DNA from: Psychrosphaera sp. B3R10
Lineage (GTDB): Bacteria > Pseudomonadota > Gammaproteobacteria > Enterobacterales > Alteromonadaceae
NCBI RefSeq assembly: GCF_018861025.1
Contig: NZ_JAHKQH010000005.1
Coordinates: 1 to 64,000 of the forward strand
DNA: 64,000 nucleotides
Direction of reading: 5' to 3'
The notes under the pieces: model-generated
What the model saw: only the letters and a program-made list of their open reading frames with translations
Database searches by the model: none
Told to the model about the DNA's origin: nothing
Program-made: the position numbers and the translations under genes
Part shown: piece by piece, positions 38,900-48,912 of the stretch
How the letters are laid out: each line of letters begins with the position of its first letter
How positions within the stretch are numbered: position 1 is the stretch's first letter

Positions 38900-39015
38900 G
38901 AGTTACCTACAAATTTGAATGTTGACGTTTGAAGTGCTCCACCAAAGGTGGAGCTATTTCAAACATAATCAACGCGGTTAGAGCCGTGCTAAATAACTCA
39001 CTACGACGAGTAAAA

Positions 39016-40431
39016 TTATAGCGGTAATGGTATATCGTTACCATTTAGCTTAGCGGCACGTTCGGCAATTGAAAAGTCTACCGTATATTCGTCAGTTGCT
39101 TCGTTTGGCACTATCATGCCTTGAGACTCTAACATTGCGATATACTGAGGCGTTTGTTGAACCGTGATCTGATCAATTTCTTCCGGCGTTGCATCAGCGA
39201 GTTGCGGATTGTTAACCAGTTGACCTCGAATAAACTTTGCAACAGCTACAGTAAACAAAGGTCTAGAAATTTGAACTTGACTAGACGCATTTACATGGCT
39301 TAACCAGAAATTTGGATCTTTAATTGTTGCGGGGGCCGTTTCGACATTTTCAATTTTGGCGTTTAGCACAGCGTTGAAGTGACCTTCCGGCAGTTTACCT
39401 TTAAAGCGAGTGATATTAAATTCTGGTTCTGGGCCTAAAATAGTAAGTAAATTGCTTTCTAAAAATGTCACCATTTTCTCAACCTGCTGTTCTGGATGTT
39501 CGACAGGCGCTGGCTCGGAAAAGATTTTAGCTAATTCCATATACATATTCTTATCGAGTTTGTTTACTTCTAAAGCGATTTCAAATTCTTCGCCAAAATA
39601 CTCACCAAAACTAAAACGACCAAGCTTATAGATTTGGTCACTACGCACTAGGTTTGTTGCGTCATCCAGTTCTGAATTTACCAAAATAGACATGTGGTCT
39701 AGGGTCAAAACATCAGGAGAGGTTTCATTTTTAACTTCAATTTGATTAACCGACACCGTCATCTCATATTGAGGTATTTGGTCGTAATTAAACATTGATG
39801 CCAAATCACCTTTAATTACAGAATCAAATACTAACTGTTGCAGAGTCATGTTTACTTCAGGAGACGTAACGTCTATCGCCGGTAATTCGCCGGTATAAAT
39901 GAGGTGACCGTCAAGTGTATGTGCATTACCCGCATAAGATTTAACGTCAAATTTTATATTGTCGTCACTGGTAAACTGGAACTTCTCTGACTTGTCTTGA
40001 TAGGACAGATCGCCGCTGAGGTCAATTTGTGCATGTATTTGGTAAAGCGGTTTAGCATGATCCCAAGTTACACTCGACTTTAAATTTTCAGCGCGGTAAT
40101 TAACTTCGATGTTTGCTAACTTGCTACCCGAGGTCAAAACGGGCGCGTGGTCTATGTTAAAATCCAGCTCAATTTCAATATCGTCCATTGGCGCTTTGTC
40201 AGGTGAACTAGGTGGCATGACTTTGTCTAATTCTAAAGTCACTAAAATTACACCTGACGTAGAAAACCAGCCTGAATCCATTGACTTTATTTCAGCGTTG
40301 TAAATAGGCATTTCGGTAACATTTTGAACTAAGCCGGTTATCGTTTCAGCGATATTCAAAGAGATTATTTTAGGCGCAGCAACGACGGCAGAAGCAGCAA
40401 CAATGGCGCCGCCAACAAGGAGTTTATTCAT
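39016..40431 (-). CDS. DUF945/YdgA-family protein
   Basis: A 471-residue protein with an N-terminal hydrophobic anchor or signal (KLLVGGAIVAASAVVAA) and a long beta-rich periplasmic region of the DUF945 (YdgA-like) family. Conserved features include the early WFSTSGVILVTLEL region and the late LVNNPQLADATPEEID region. YdgA-like proteins are of unknown function. AAGGAA lies before the ATG. It is a single gene. Confidence 0.75.
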   Translation of the reverse strand: MNKLLVGGAIVAASAVVAAPKIISLNIAETITGLVQNVTEMPIYNAEIKSMDSGWFSTSGVILVTLELDKVMPPSSPDKAPMDDIEIELDFNIDHAPVLTSGSKLANIEVNYRAENLKSSVTWDHAKPLYQIHAQIDLSGDLSYQDKSEKFQFTSDDNIKFDVKSYAGNAHTLDGHLIYTGELPAIDVTSPEVNMTLQQLVFDSVIKGDLASMFNYDQIPQYEMTVSVNQIEVKNETSPDVLTLDHMSILVNSELDDATNLVRSDQIYKLGRFSFGEYFGEEFEIALEVNKLDKNMYMELAKIFSEPAPVEHPEQQVEKMVTFLESNLLTILGPEPEFNITRFKGKLPEGHFNAVLNAKIENVETAPATIKDPNFWLSHVNASSQVQISRPLFTVAVAKFIRGQLVNNPQLADATPEEIDQITVQQTPQYIAMLESQGMIVPNEATDEYTVDFSIAERAAKLNGNDIPLPL

Positions 40432-40566
40432 CAGAATTCCTTTTCATTAAGGTAAGTTAGCGCAGAATAATATGTTATTTTCCCGTCAAATCCCAGCTTA
40501 TTGGTCACCTAGCGAATGATAAATCCTTTACTAACCTATAAGTGGTAAAACCCAATAGAAGTCTTA

Positions 40567-41274
40567 TTACTTTAAACCAAACTTTTTGAGGCTATGATTA
40601 AGTATTTGTTGGGTTTTATCTGCTGAGCGTGGACAGGGGGTTGGTACCCATACCAAATCGCGCCATTGGTCGGTTTCAATACTAAAACATATTGAATTAA
40701 ATTTAACCTGCAAGGCGCCATGTGTCGCAACCCCAATGACCTTTATGCCACTGCCTTTAGCAGCAAAACGCAGGCTATCCATGTCTGGTCTCCTTATTTT
40801 CGACGTATTCGCTCCTGTAGACTGTATTGAATCTATTGTTGGTTGAGGGGTTTGGGTTTGAATATAATTTTTGGTCGATTCTAATATGGAATGTAATGAC
40901 GGATTGCTTAGCTGGTTTTCGCTGGATGGCATTTTGATAGACGAATTCGGATTTGGCGTAACTTTCGAGACAAGCGTGTTTTCTTTTGTTTCGGTAAGTG
41001 TTTTTTCAGCGGTAGACTCTTCTGCACCGGTTATTTCTGTTGGTAATTCGCTATTTTCCTCGGAGGCTTGAGTTGGCGTTAATGGACTTGTTGCAATTGC
41101 CGTTGCAGTAGATGTTACATTGGGTGATGAAACTGGATCTTTTGGTTTTTCAGGTAATTGAACTAAATAAGAGGATATTGCCAGTTTCGGTTTTGGCGGT
41201 GTGCTTGAGTTTAATATAGAGCTAGATTTAGTGTCGAACAGAAAGGCGCTTATCGCTACGATTCCCACGTGCAA
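40567..41274 (-). CDS. Anchored proline/serine-rich protein with TonB-like layout
   Basis: The protein has an N-terminal hydrophobic anchor, a long low-complexity linker rich in Ser, Thr, Pro and Glu (about residues 25-160), and a small C-terminal domain with two cysteines (SICFSIET and PTPCPRS). This is the layout of TonB- or TolA-like periplasm-spanning proteins, but the end domain does not match TonB. I do not recognise it. The listed start is the TTG at 41274, which cuts the membrane helix short. The reading frame stays open upstream to 41322 and encodes SWKKYLLYSALLHVGIVAI, a better anchor, but contains no ATG, GTG or TTG there. Confidence 0.6.
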   Translation of the reverse strand: MHVGIVAISAFLFDTKSSSILNSSTPPKPKLAISSYLVQLPEKPKDPVSSPNVTSTATAIATSPLTPTQASEENSELPTEITGAEESTAEKTLTETKENTLVSKVTPNPNSSIKMPSSENQLSNPSLHSILESTKNYIQTQTPQPTIDSIQSTGANTSKIRRPDMDSLRFAAKGSGIKVIGVATHGALQVKFNSICFSIETDQWRDLVWVPTPCPRSADKTQQILNHSLKKFGLK

Positions 41275-41432
41275 TAGGGCTGAGTACAGTAGATATTTTT
41301 TCCAACTAGAAATAATGCAACCTCATAATATGACATGAGGTAAGACGTTATTAAACTTTGTTAGTTCAATATAAAGTAAATTGAGGCTTGTATCAGGTGC
41401 AACTGCGTGGCGAGGTTTGTGGAGGTGAGAAA

Positions 41433-41467
41433 CTCAGTTGAACGCTATCGACCAGCATTCAACTGAG
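41433..41467 (-). terminator. Hairpin downstream of ybiT
   Basis: CTCAGTTGAA and TTCAACTGAG form a perfect ten-base stem with a 15-base loop, 25 bases after ybiT; TTTCT follows on the minus strand. Confidence 0.6.
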
Positions 41468-41491
41468 GTATCACCTAAGGGATATCGATAC

Positions 41492-43087
41492 TTACGCATC
41501 AACCCCTTTTGATTGTAAATACTCGTCGTAAGTACCGCTAAAGTCGACGATTTCATCAGATTTGATTTCAATGATACGGGTTGCAATTGAAGATACAAAT
41601 TGACGGTCATGACTGACAAAAATCAAAGTGCCTTCATATTGCTCAAGAGCCATTTGCAATGACTCAATCGATTCCATATCCATGTGATTAGTTGGTTCAT
41701 CCATTAACAAAATGTTTGGTGTCGACATCATTATTTTACCAAACAACATTCGACCTTGTTCACCACCAGATAGCACGGTTACCGACTTTTTAATGTCGTC
41801 TGATGAGAACAGCATACGGCCTAAGAAACTACGGATCGACTGCTCATCGTCATCTGGACGACGCCATTGGCTCATCCAATCAAATAAGTTTAAATCTTGT
41901 TCAAAATCTGCCGCGTGGTCCTGGGCGTAGTAACCCATCTTGTGATTTTCAGACCACTTAATAAAACCGCTGTCCGGCGTAAGTTCGCCTTGTAAACAGC
42001 GTAATAAGGTTGTTTTACCGACGCCATTTTCACCAATGATCGCAATACGTTCGCCTACTTCCGCCATTAGGTTTAACCCTTTAAATAACGGGCCTTCGTC
42101 AAAACCTTTAGATACGTCTTCGATTTCCAAAGCGGTTCTATAAAGTTTCTTCTCCTGCTCGAAACGAATAAATGGATTGACGCGACTCGACGCTTTCACG
42201 TCTTCGAGTTTAATTTTTTCCATTTGCTTCTGTCTCGACGTTGCTTGGCGAGCTTTAGAGGCGTTGGCAGAGAAACGAGCAACAAACTGCTTTAAGTCAT
42301 CAATTTGAGCTTTTTTCTTTGCGTTGTCGTTTAACATACGCGCTCTGGCTTGAGTTGCGGCCAACATGTATTCGTCGTAATTACCTGGGTAAATACGCAA
42401 CTCACCGTAATCTAAGTCGGCCATGTGAGTACAAACTGAGTTTAAAAAGTGACGGTCATGCGAAATGATGATCATCGTTGAATTACGTTGGTTAAGAATG
42501 TCTTCTAACCAGCGAATTGTATCGATGTCCAAGTTATTGGTCGGTTCGTCTAACATCAAGAAATCAGGTTCTGAGAATAGCGCTTGAGCCAATAACACAC
42601 GAAGCTTCCAACCCGGAGCAACTTCGCTCATCAGGCCATAATGTAAATCAGTTGAGATACCCAGACCTAACAGCAATTCACCTGCTGAAGATTCAGCTTC
42701 ATAACCACCCATTTCAGCAAACTCAGATTCTAAGTCCGCTACTTTCATGCCATCTTCTTCAGACATTTCAGGAAGGCTATAAATACGGTCGCGTTCTTGT
42801 TTGATGTTCCAAAGCTCTTCGTGACCCATGATGACAGTGTCTAACACTGTGCATTCTTCAAACGCAAATTGGTCTTGACGTAAAATGCCCAGTCGCTCAC
42901 CTTCGCCATAACTTACGTTACCAGAGGAAGGCGTAAGATCGCCGGTCAAAATTTTCATAAATGTGGATTTACCACAACCGTTCGCGCCTATTAGGCCGTA
43001 GCGATTGCCGTTACCAAACTTTACGGAAATATTTTCAAATAATGGCTTAGCGCCGAACTGCATAGTGACATTTGCGGTGGTGATCAC
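41492..43087 (-). CDS. ybiT: ABC-F family ATPase YbiT
   Basis: A 531-residue soluble ABC-F protein with two ATPase domains and no membrane part; E. coli YbiT has 530 residues and the same opening [19 protein letters not shown]. Walker A motifs are GANGCGKST and GENGVGKTT, and the signature of the second domain is [12 protein letters not shown] proteins act on the ribosome in translation. The start is GTG. Its 5' end is divergent from mltC. Confidence 0.93.
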   Translation of the reverse strand: MITTANVTMQFGAKPLFENISVKFGNGNRYGLIGANGCGKSTFMKILTGDLTPSSGNVSYGEGERLGILRQDQFAFEECTVLDTVIMGHEELWNIKQERDRIYSLPEMSEEDGMKVADLESEFAEMGGYEAESSAGELLLGLGISTDLHYGLMSEVAPGWKLRVLLAQALFSEPDFLMLDEPTNNLDIDTIRWLEDILNQRNSTMIIISHDRHFLNSVCTHMADLDYGELRIYPGNYDEYMLAATQARARMLNDNAKKKAQIDDLKQFVARFSANASKARQATSRQKQMEKIKLEDVKASSRVNPFIRFEQEKKLYRTALEIEDVSKGFDEGPLFKGLNLMAEVGERIAIIGENGVGKTTLLRCLQGELTPDSGFIKWSENHKMGYYAQDHAADFEQDLNLFDWMSQWRRPDDDEQSIRSFLGRMLFSSDDIKKSVTVLSGGEQGRMLFGKIMMSTPNILLMDEPTNHMDMESIESLQMALEQYEGTLIFVSHDRQFVSSIATRIIEIKSDEIVDFSGTYDEYLQSKGVDA

Positions 43088-43275
43088 AGGCTGGTTTCTC
43101 GTGTCGATAAAATTTGGCGGAATTTAACCAGAAATAGGCCAAAAATGCCAGTTAAACCGTGATTATTGGACACTTAAAATGTGTTTTTAAGATTAAATTT
43201 CAGTTCTCAAAAGTACGACTATAATGACTATTTAGAAATGAAAATTTACTGGCAACCTGTAAAAGGAATTTTGTA

Positions 43276-44517
43276 GTGAAAAAGATATTAACAACAACAT
43301 GTTGCATTATTTTGAGTTGGCAGGTGTACGGTGTAATTGTTGATGACAAAACCAAAACGGCGGCTCTGGCACATAAAGCAGAACAAGAAGCACAGTTAGC
43401 AAAATTTAAACTCGACAATCAGTTAGCGTTTAAATCTTACCGTGATGCATTTAGAGATGGCTTAGCCGAATATAAAGGTCGCGTGGAGCAAGTGTGGGGT
43501 TATGCCGACGTAAGTACTAATTCTAAATGGGTTCATTATTCCGATGACCTATCGGAAAAGCTGGTGATCGATTACGAAAACAATGCCATCGGTCTACAAC
43601 GATCTGCAAATCAGTCACTCCCAGAAACTAAACAATTTATTGAAGATGCTCTGAAACAAAAAATTGGTGACAAGTCAGTGGCTGAATCACTAGGTATCGA
43701 TATTGTCGACATTGATCAAATAGCAGAGCAGTTGATCAGTGACGCGAATTTGGCCGCCAGTGCCGAGTTTATTCGGTCGAACATAGACGATTTGAAAAAA
43801 ACTAAATCCCAACTGCAATTTCAATCTACTCAACTCAGTTTGCGAGAACAGAAAAAAGAACGTTCATACATTAAAGAAATTGATAAGGAGATTGCTAAGA
43901 CCGAAAGCTTGTTACGATCTGGGAAAGCAGTTTCTAAAGATGTCATTGGTTCAAAAGTGTCTTTGCCAAATAAGCGAGTTGATCGGGCATTGCTATATAA
44001 AACGGATGTTAACAAGCAGGCAAAATATCACGGTCTGCCGGTATCTTTGATTTATGCCGTAATGGAAGTGGAGTCGAGTTTTAATCCGCGAGCACAATCA
44101 CCCATACCAGCGTTTGGTTTAATGCAAATTGTACCGACCACGGCTGGATTGGACGTCAATCGTCACTTACGCAAAAGCTCAGAAGCACCGTCCGCTAATG
44201 AGCTTTACCAGCCACCCCAAAATGTGCTGTATGGCGCAACTTATTTGGCGATGTTATATCAAACCTATTTTAAAGATATTAAGAACCCGTTGAGTAAACA
44301 CTATTGTGTTATAGCAGCCTATAATACAGGCATGGGAAATGTTTCGGCACTGTTTAGTCGCGATGGTACCAAAGACCTAAAAAAAGCCGCCAATGTTATT
44401 AACAAACTGTCAGCACAACAAGTACACGATAAGATTAAGTCTAGAGCACACCCAGAGACAAAGCGATACATAACTAAAGTCCTTGACGCACAACATTATT
44501 TTGAACAAAACATGTAG
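43276..44517 (+). CDS. mltC: MltC-like murein transglycosylase
   Basis: A 413-residue periplasmic lytic transglycosylase. An N-terminal signal peptide is followed by the MltC-specific domain (DUF3393, about residues 50-170, with YKGRVEQVWGYADVST), a coiled coil and a C-terminal SLT domain. The catalytic Glu lies in MEVESSFNPRA, then GLMQI and AAYNTGMGNV. It cleaves peptidoglycan to 1,6-anhydro muropeptides. It is longer than E. coli MltC (359 residues), and I see no lipobox cysteine at the cleavage point, so it may be soluble in the periplasm. The start is GTG with AAGGAA upstream. Confidence 0.85.
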   Translation: MKKILTTTCCIILSWQVYGVIVDDKTKTAALAHKAEQEAQLAKFKLDNQLAFKSYRDAFRDGLAEYKGRVEQVWGYADVSTNSKWVHYSDDLSEKLVIDYENNAIGLQRSANQSLPETKQFIEDALKQKIGDKSVAESLGIDIVDIDQIAEQLISDANLAASAEFIRSNIDDLKKTKSQLQFQSTQLSLREQKKERSYIKEIDKEIAKTESLLRSGKAVSKDVIGSKVSLPNKRVDRALLYKTDVNKQAKYHGLPVSLIYAVMEVESSFNPRAQSPIPAFGLMQIVPTTAGLDVNRHLRKSSEAPSANELYQPPQNVLYGATYLAMLYQTYFKDIKNPLSKHYCVIAAYNTGMGNVSALFSRDGTKDLKKAANVINKLSAQQVHDKIKSRAHPETKRYITKVLDAQHYFEQNM

Positions 44518-44887
44518 ACACCGTTGTTGGTCATATGGCTGACAAAGAGCGATTGTAAGATAGTGTTATGCAAGTTGTTATCGTACAAGTGACGGGATAG
44601 ATGTTATCCAAAGAAAGAATAATCCAGTTTTTAATTGGTTAGCGTATTCATTCTGCGGCAGTTGGATTTCTGAATTCGATGACAAAATGGTTCATATTAT
44701 TGTTTTTATTATGCAGAATAGTATTTAACAGTAATCGCCATGAAAAAAATGTGCAAATTTAAGACAAAAAAGTGCATTGAAAAATGTAAACTTGTTGATT
44801 CAGCTGTATTGTAGAGATCGTTGGAAGGCGTAAACGCCAAAATATTGGATTGTCTAATGTGAAGTTAGACCTAAAAGGGGATAGAAA
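44518..44887. other. Spacer before the RND/XrtA-ATPase operon
   Basis: About 370 bases. It should contain the promoter of the adaptor-RND-ATPase operon. A small palindrome GGCGTAAACGCC at 44827-44838, 50 bases before the adaptor start, is a possible operator. A 24-codon reading frame is listed separately. I see no sigma-54 promoter here. Confidence 0.5.
44740..44814 (+). CDS. Possible 24-residue cysteine/lysine-rich peptide
   Basis: An ATG-to-TAG frame encodes a short peptide that begins MKKMCKFKTKKC and contains CIEKCK, giving three cysteines and eight lysines in 24 residues. The ribosome site is weak. It lies just upstream of the adaptor-RND operon. It could be a leader peptide, a small secreted or bioactive peptide, or chance in AT-rich DNA; I cannot decide. 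Confidence 0.2.
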   Translation: MKKMCKFKTKKCIEKCKLVDSAVL

Positions 44888-45832
44888 TTGCGTGACCTCA
44901 AGAAATTAATCATTTTAGCAGCGTTGCTAATTACAGGGTTCGGCGTTTTTGCAAATGATAACGATGACTTACAACTGGAACCGTACGCTAAATCAGCAAA
45001 GCGGATCGGTAAGTTGGATTTTTACTTAACCTACCAATATTCCTTTAAATCCTCAGGTAACTTAAAGCATCTCAATGTCGATGTTGGCGAGCAGTTTAAA
45101 AAAGGGGATTTGCTGGCTTCGGTTGACACCGATGAATTAAATTCTGAACTTAACTCTTTATTGGCTGAAAAAGCATTTGTTAATGAAGAGGTCAAACGCC
45201 TACTGACATTAAGAAAGCAAAATGCCGTATCAGCAAGTGAATACGAACGAAACAAATCACAATCTTCGCAATTAAAAGCCGCCATTATTAGAGTGCGTCA
45301 GCTACTTGAAGCGGCCTCGATTGTCGCACCGTACGATGGAATTGTTATTTCAAGATTGTTAGAACTTGGGGAATTCGCAGCGCCAGGGCAAACCATATTG
45401 GAAATTGCGCCAATTAAAGACAATCTAGTTATCAATGTTGACGTGTTAGGTAGTGAATTGAGGTATTTAAATTATGGTGTCGAACTGCCCGTTAGTGCCA
45501 GAGATAAATCAAATTCGCAACTGGCTAAAGTAAAAAAACTGACATCAACACCTAATCAATTTACCGGCTTATATAACGTTAGTCTTGCGATCCAACCATA
45601 TAAAAACATGGTCATTGGGACTCTATTTGATGTCGAACTTTCTGGCGAAAATCAGTTGGTTTTTCGCGTCCCTGCGCATCTGTTGAAAGTCGACTTTAAT
45701 CAAACTGCCTTGATTAAAACTAAGTCAGATTCTGGCACTGTCAGTATGCAGCGATTTAATATTGTTGATTTCACTCAAGATTACGTTTTAGTAGAACCAA
45801 ACGGATTAACAACTCTTTCAATTATTAAATAA
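44888..45832 (+). CDS. HlyD/MFP-type periplasmic adaptor
   Basis: A 314-residue adaptor with a signal peptide (KKLIILAALLITGFGVFA), a split lipoyl domain (LNVDVGEQFKKGDLLASVD and IVAPYDGIVISRLLELGEFAAPGQ) joined by a short alpha-hairpin, and a barrel domain. It partners the RND permease 14 bases downstream. The start is TTG, supported by AGGGG; no ATG begins the signal peptide. It is shorter than most AcrA-like adaptors. Confidence 0.85.
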   Translation: MRDLKKLIILAALLITGFGVFANDNDDLQLEPYAKSAKRIGKLDFYLTYQYSFKSSGNLKHLNVDVGEQFKKGDLLASVDTDELNSELNSLLAEKAFVNEEVKRLLTLRKQNAVSASEYERNKSQSSQLKAAIIRVRQLLEAASIVAPYDGIVISRLLELGEFAAPGQTILEIAPIKDNLVINVDVLGSELRYLNYGVELPVSARDKSNSQLAKVKKLTSTPNQFTGLYNVSLAIQPYKNMVIGTLFDVELSGENQLVFRVPAHLLKVDFNQTALIKTKSDSGTVSMQRFNIVDFTQDYVLVEPNGLTTLSIIK

Positions 45833-45846
45833 ATGGATTAAGCCAC

Positions 45847-48800
45847 GTGCTGTTAAAACTTGCTCAATATTTTGCCAACAATATACGACTACTTAATCTA
45901 ATTATTTTAATGATTTTGTTATTGGGGACATCTGCTTTAGTTTCGATGCCAAAAGCAGAAGACCCACAATTTGACATGCCTATTAACGTGGTGGAAGTGA
46001 TGGCACCGGGCATGTCGCCTAATTCGTTAGAAAGTGAAGTTGTCGGTCCAATCGAGCAGTCTCTAGGTCTTGTCGAAGACATTAAAACGATTGAAACGGA
46101 AATTAAACAAGGTGCAGTTACATTTACAATTAAATTTTTGCACGGTACTGCAGCGCCCAAAAGTTTTGATGATGTTGTAAATGCAGTAAATCGAGTTCGT
46201 TCTGATTTTCCAGAAACCGTCCGCAATATAATATTTGTTAAAGCATCTCCTATTACTGTTAATGCCGTGCAATTAGCGGTTTCTTCGCCAACAAACGATT
46301 GGCAAATGTTGAAACGCACGTCACAAAATTTACAAAAACGATTACAAGCCATACCAATTGTAAGACAGGCTGAAGTCTGGGGACTACCGTCACTTGTTGT
46401 TTCTGTTAAAGCTGATACGGCAAAAATGCTGGAACACAATATTTCAATCGAAGATATAAGTCGTTCGCTCGCTGCAAATAGCCGAGCAGACCATGCGGGT
46501 TATATCGACAGCGATAATATGCGTTTTTCAATCAACCTGTCGGGTGAGTACACCAATTTTGAAGAACTAGCTGGCACGATTGTTAAGTCCGATGGCAATG
46601 GCCATGTGGTGTTATCAGACATTGCCGAGTTATCGTTAGCGCCTTTTAAACCAGACAATTTAAGTTACTTAAATCAACAACCTGTCGTATTTGTTACCGC
46701 CCAGCTCAAAATGGGTGAGAATATCTTTAATTTTGGTGAGTCAGTTCGTGCTGAAGTCTCTAAGTTTTTAGAAGCCTACCCAGAAGTTGACATTCAGACA
46801 ACCTTTGACCAAGAATCCGGCGTTCAAAACCGCGTTAGTGGGTTTATGTTCGACTTGTTTTATGGCCTTCTACTAATACTTATTTGTTTGCTGTTTTTTA
46901 TGGGACTCAAGCAATCTTTTTGGGTTTCACTGGCATTACCGCTGACAATATTTATTACTATTGTGATCATGAAAACCTTTGGTTTTGTACTACAACAAAT
47001 GACCATCGCGGGACTAATTGTGTCACTGGGTTTGTTAGTCGACAACTCGCTTGTAGTGGTAGAGCAGTTTGCAAAATTAAAAGATCAGAGCCAATCTCGT
47101 TTGGACAAAATTAAACAAGTACTTTCAGAAGTCGGCATGCCGCTCGTCGCGGGCACACTAACTACAGTGTTTGCATTTTTACCTATGCTGCTTTTAAGCA
47201 GTGATACCGGCGACTTTATGCGAGCTTTGCCAGTTGCAGTTACCATAGCACTGGTTGCCTCTTTGTTTGTCGCACTCATTATCCTTCCTGCTTTGATTAG
47301 TGTATTTGGGGTGTCAAAACACTCTAAGTTAACCTTGTCTTATGTTCTTGATAAATTTGCCAATGGCCTATATTCAAGAGGGTTACATGGGGTACTAAAA
47401 TTACCTATTGTCGCCATTGTAATATTTATAGCAATTGCTGCTGGCTGTATCAGTTTATTCCCTCAAGTGGGCGTGAGTTTATTCCCGAAAGCGGAAAAAA
47501 ATATCATCGTAGTCAATGTCGAAACACCTCAGTTTTCTTCGCTAAGTCATACTCAAGGCGTTGCGTTGTCATTAAGCGAAGAGTTTGAAAAGTACCCTGA
47601 CGTTACCGATGTCATGTTAACGGTCGGAAGCAGTAACCCAAGAATCTATTACAACCACATTCCTCGCAGAGGTGTGGTGAATTTTGCTCAAATCATGTTG
47701 TTAATTGACTCATATGAGCGAGAAAAAGTGCAGGGCGTAATTGCTAAAATTCGAACCGATTATGCAGATTTTGAAGCAGCGAAGGTCAATGTGTTTGAAT
47801 TTCAACAGGGGCCTGTAACCGACAGACCTATTACCATTAGGTTCCTAGGTGACGATTTGGAACAATTAGCTGAACGCAGTCGCACGGTCGAAGCTTACTT
47901 AGAAAAGCAAAAGTTCGTGTTCGATATACGTAATATTTCAGCTAATGCGGGTTGGGCGTACGATGTTAGAGTTGATGAATATCTTGCAACAAAGTCGTCT
48001 ATTTTTAGTGGTGATGTAGAGCAACAAGTTAGAAATCATTTAGATGGTGCTATCGTTGGCAACATGACCGATAGGTATGGCCAAGGTTATCCCATTGTCG
48101 TTAAGGGCAATGATATTGAACCAGAAGTGATAGACGATTTGTTAGTGGTAAACGCTCAAGGCATGGCCGTTCCATTAGGTGCGGTAGCGCGGGTTGAACT
48201 CAATAAGTTACAAGGACCATTTTACCATTACCAAAGAATGAGAATGAATAGCGTCTCAGCAGATGTATTACCGGGTGGAAATGTTGCCGAAATCACCGCT
48301 GGGCTTATCAGTTATCTTGATACCTTATCTTGGGATGATGGACTCTCTTATGTTGTCGGTGGTGAAGAAGAAGCCCGAAAAGAAAACTTCGGAGGACTGT
48401 CAGAAATCATGATACTTGTTGTGCTGTCTATATTTGTACTGTTGTTTGTGCAGTTTAATAGCTTTGCTCAGCCAGCGGTAATCATAAGTTTACTGCCAAT
48501 CGCGTTTGCTGGTGGGGTCTTTGGTATGTTCATGACCGGTATCAGCTTTTCAATGATGGCATTTATTGGGTTAATAAGTTTAATCGGTATCATGGTCAAC
48601 GACGCAATTATTGTGGTTGATGGCTTTAACCGAGGCATAAAAAATGGCCTATCGGCCAGGAACGCTATGGTGCAATCTGCGAGTAGTCGCTTCACACCAG
48701 TGATCTTAACGTCCTTAACAACTATAGTGGGCTTATTGCCTTTAACACTTTACGGTGGCGAGTTATGGCAACCAATGGGTACAGTTATCATTACTGGTCT

Positions 48801-48912
48801 ATTGTTTACGACTCTGGCATCATTGGTTTGGGTTCCAGCATTGACCGTTTTAATATCAGGTCGAAATGCTAAAACACATAACGAAATTTCAAATAACGGA
48901 GTATCAGGTTAA
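45847..48912 (+). CDS. RND efflux permease in the XrtA-ATPase operon
   Basis: A 1021-residue RND transporter with twelve membrane helices. The helix-4 relay reads LGLLVDNSLVVVEQ, that is Asp followed by Asn instead of two Asp, a variant also common in functional RND pumps. The start is GTG. The stop codon overlaps the start of the XrtA-associated ATPase (TAATG), so the two are translationally coupled. The substrate is unknown; the position suggests a link with the exosortase/exopolysaccharide machinery, but this is inference. Confidence 0.88.
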   Translation: MLLKLAQYFANNIRLLNLIILMILLLGTSALVSMPKAEDPQFDMPINVVEVMAPGMSPNSLESEVVGPIEQSLGLVEDIKTIETEIKQGAVTFTIKFLHGTAAPKSFDDVVNAVNRVRSDFPETVRNIIFVKASPITVNAVQLAVSSPTNDWQMLKRTSQNLQKRLQAIPIVRQAEVWGLPSLVVSVKADTAKMLEHNISIEDISRSLAANSRADHAGYIDSDNMRFSINLSGEYTNFEELAGTIVKSDGNGHVVLSDIAELSLAPFKPDNLSYLNQQPVVFVTAQLKMGENIFNFGESVRAEVSKFLEAYPEVDIQTTFDQESGVQNRVSGFMFDLFYGLLLILICLLFFMGLKQSFWVSLALPLTIFITIVIMKTFGFVLQQMTIAGLIVSLGLLVDNSLVVVEQFAKLKDQSQSRLDKIKQVLSEVGMPLVAGTLTTVFAFLPMLLLSSDTGDFMRALPVAVTIALVASLFVALIILPALISVFGVSKHSKLTLSYVLDKFANGLYSRGLHGVLKLPIVAIVIFIAIAAGCISLFPQVGVSLFPKAEKNIIVVNVETPQFSSLSHTQGVALSLSEEFEKYPDVTDVMLTVGSSNPRIYYNHIPRRGVVNFAQIMLLIDSYEREKVQGVIAKIRTDYADFEAAKVNVFEFQQGPVTDRPITIRFLGDDLEQLAERSRTVEAYLEKQKFVFDIRNISANAGWAYDVRVDEYLATKSSIFSGDVEQQVRNHLDGAIVGNMTDRYGQGYPIVVKGNDIEPEVIDDLLVVNAQGMAVPLGAVARVELNKLQGPFYHYQRMRMNSVSADVLPGGNVAEITAGLISYLDTLSWDDGLSYVVGGEEEARKENFGGLSEIMILVVLSIFVLLFVQFNSFAQPAVIISLLPIAFAGGVFGMFMTGISFSMMAFIGLISLIGIMVNDAIIVVDGFNRGIKNGLSARNAMVQSASSRFTPVILTSLTTIVGLLPLTLYGGELWQPMGTVIITGLLFTTLASLVWVPALTVLISGRNAKTHNEISNNGVSG

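Noticed and set aside
45864-46439. Minus-strand 191-codon frame opposite the RND permease gene
   Set aside because: It is a mirror of the permease coding sequence with no domain or ribosome site.
45847-48912. Inactive RND pump because Asp-Asn replaces Asp-Asp in helix 4
   Set aside because: The VDN form is common in functional RND families, so loss of function cannot be claimed.
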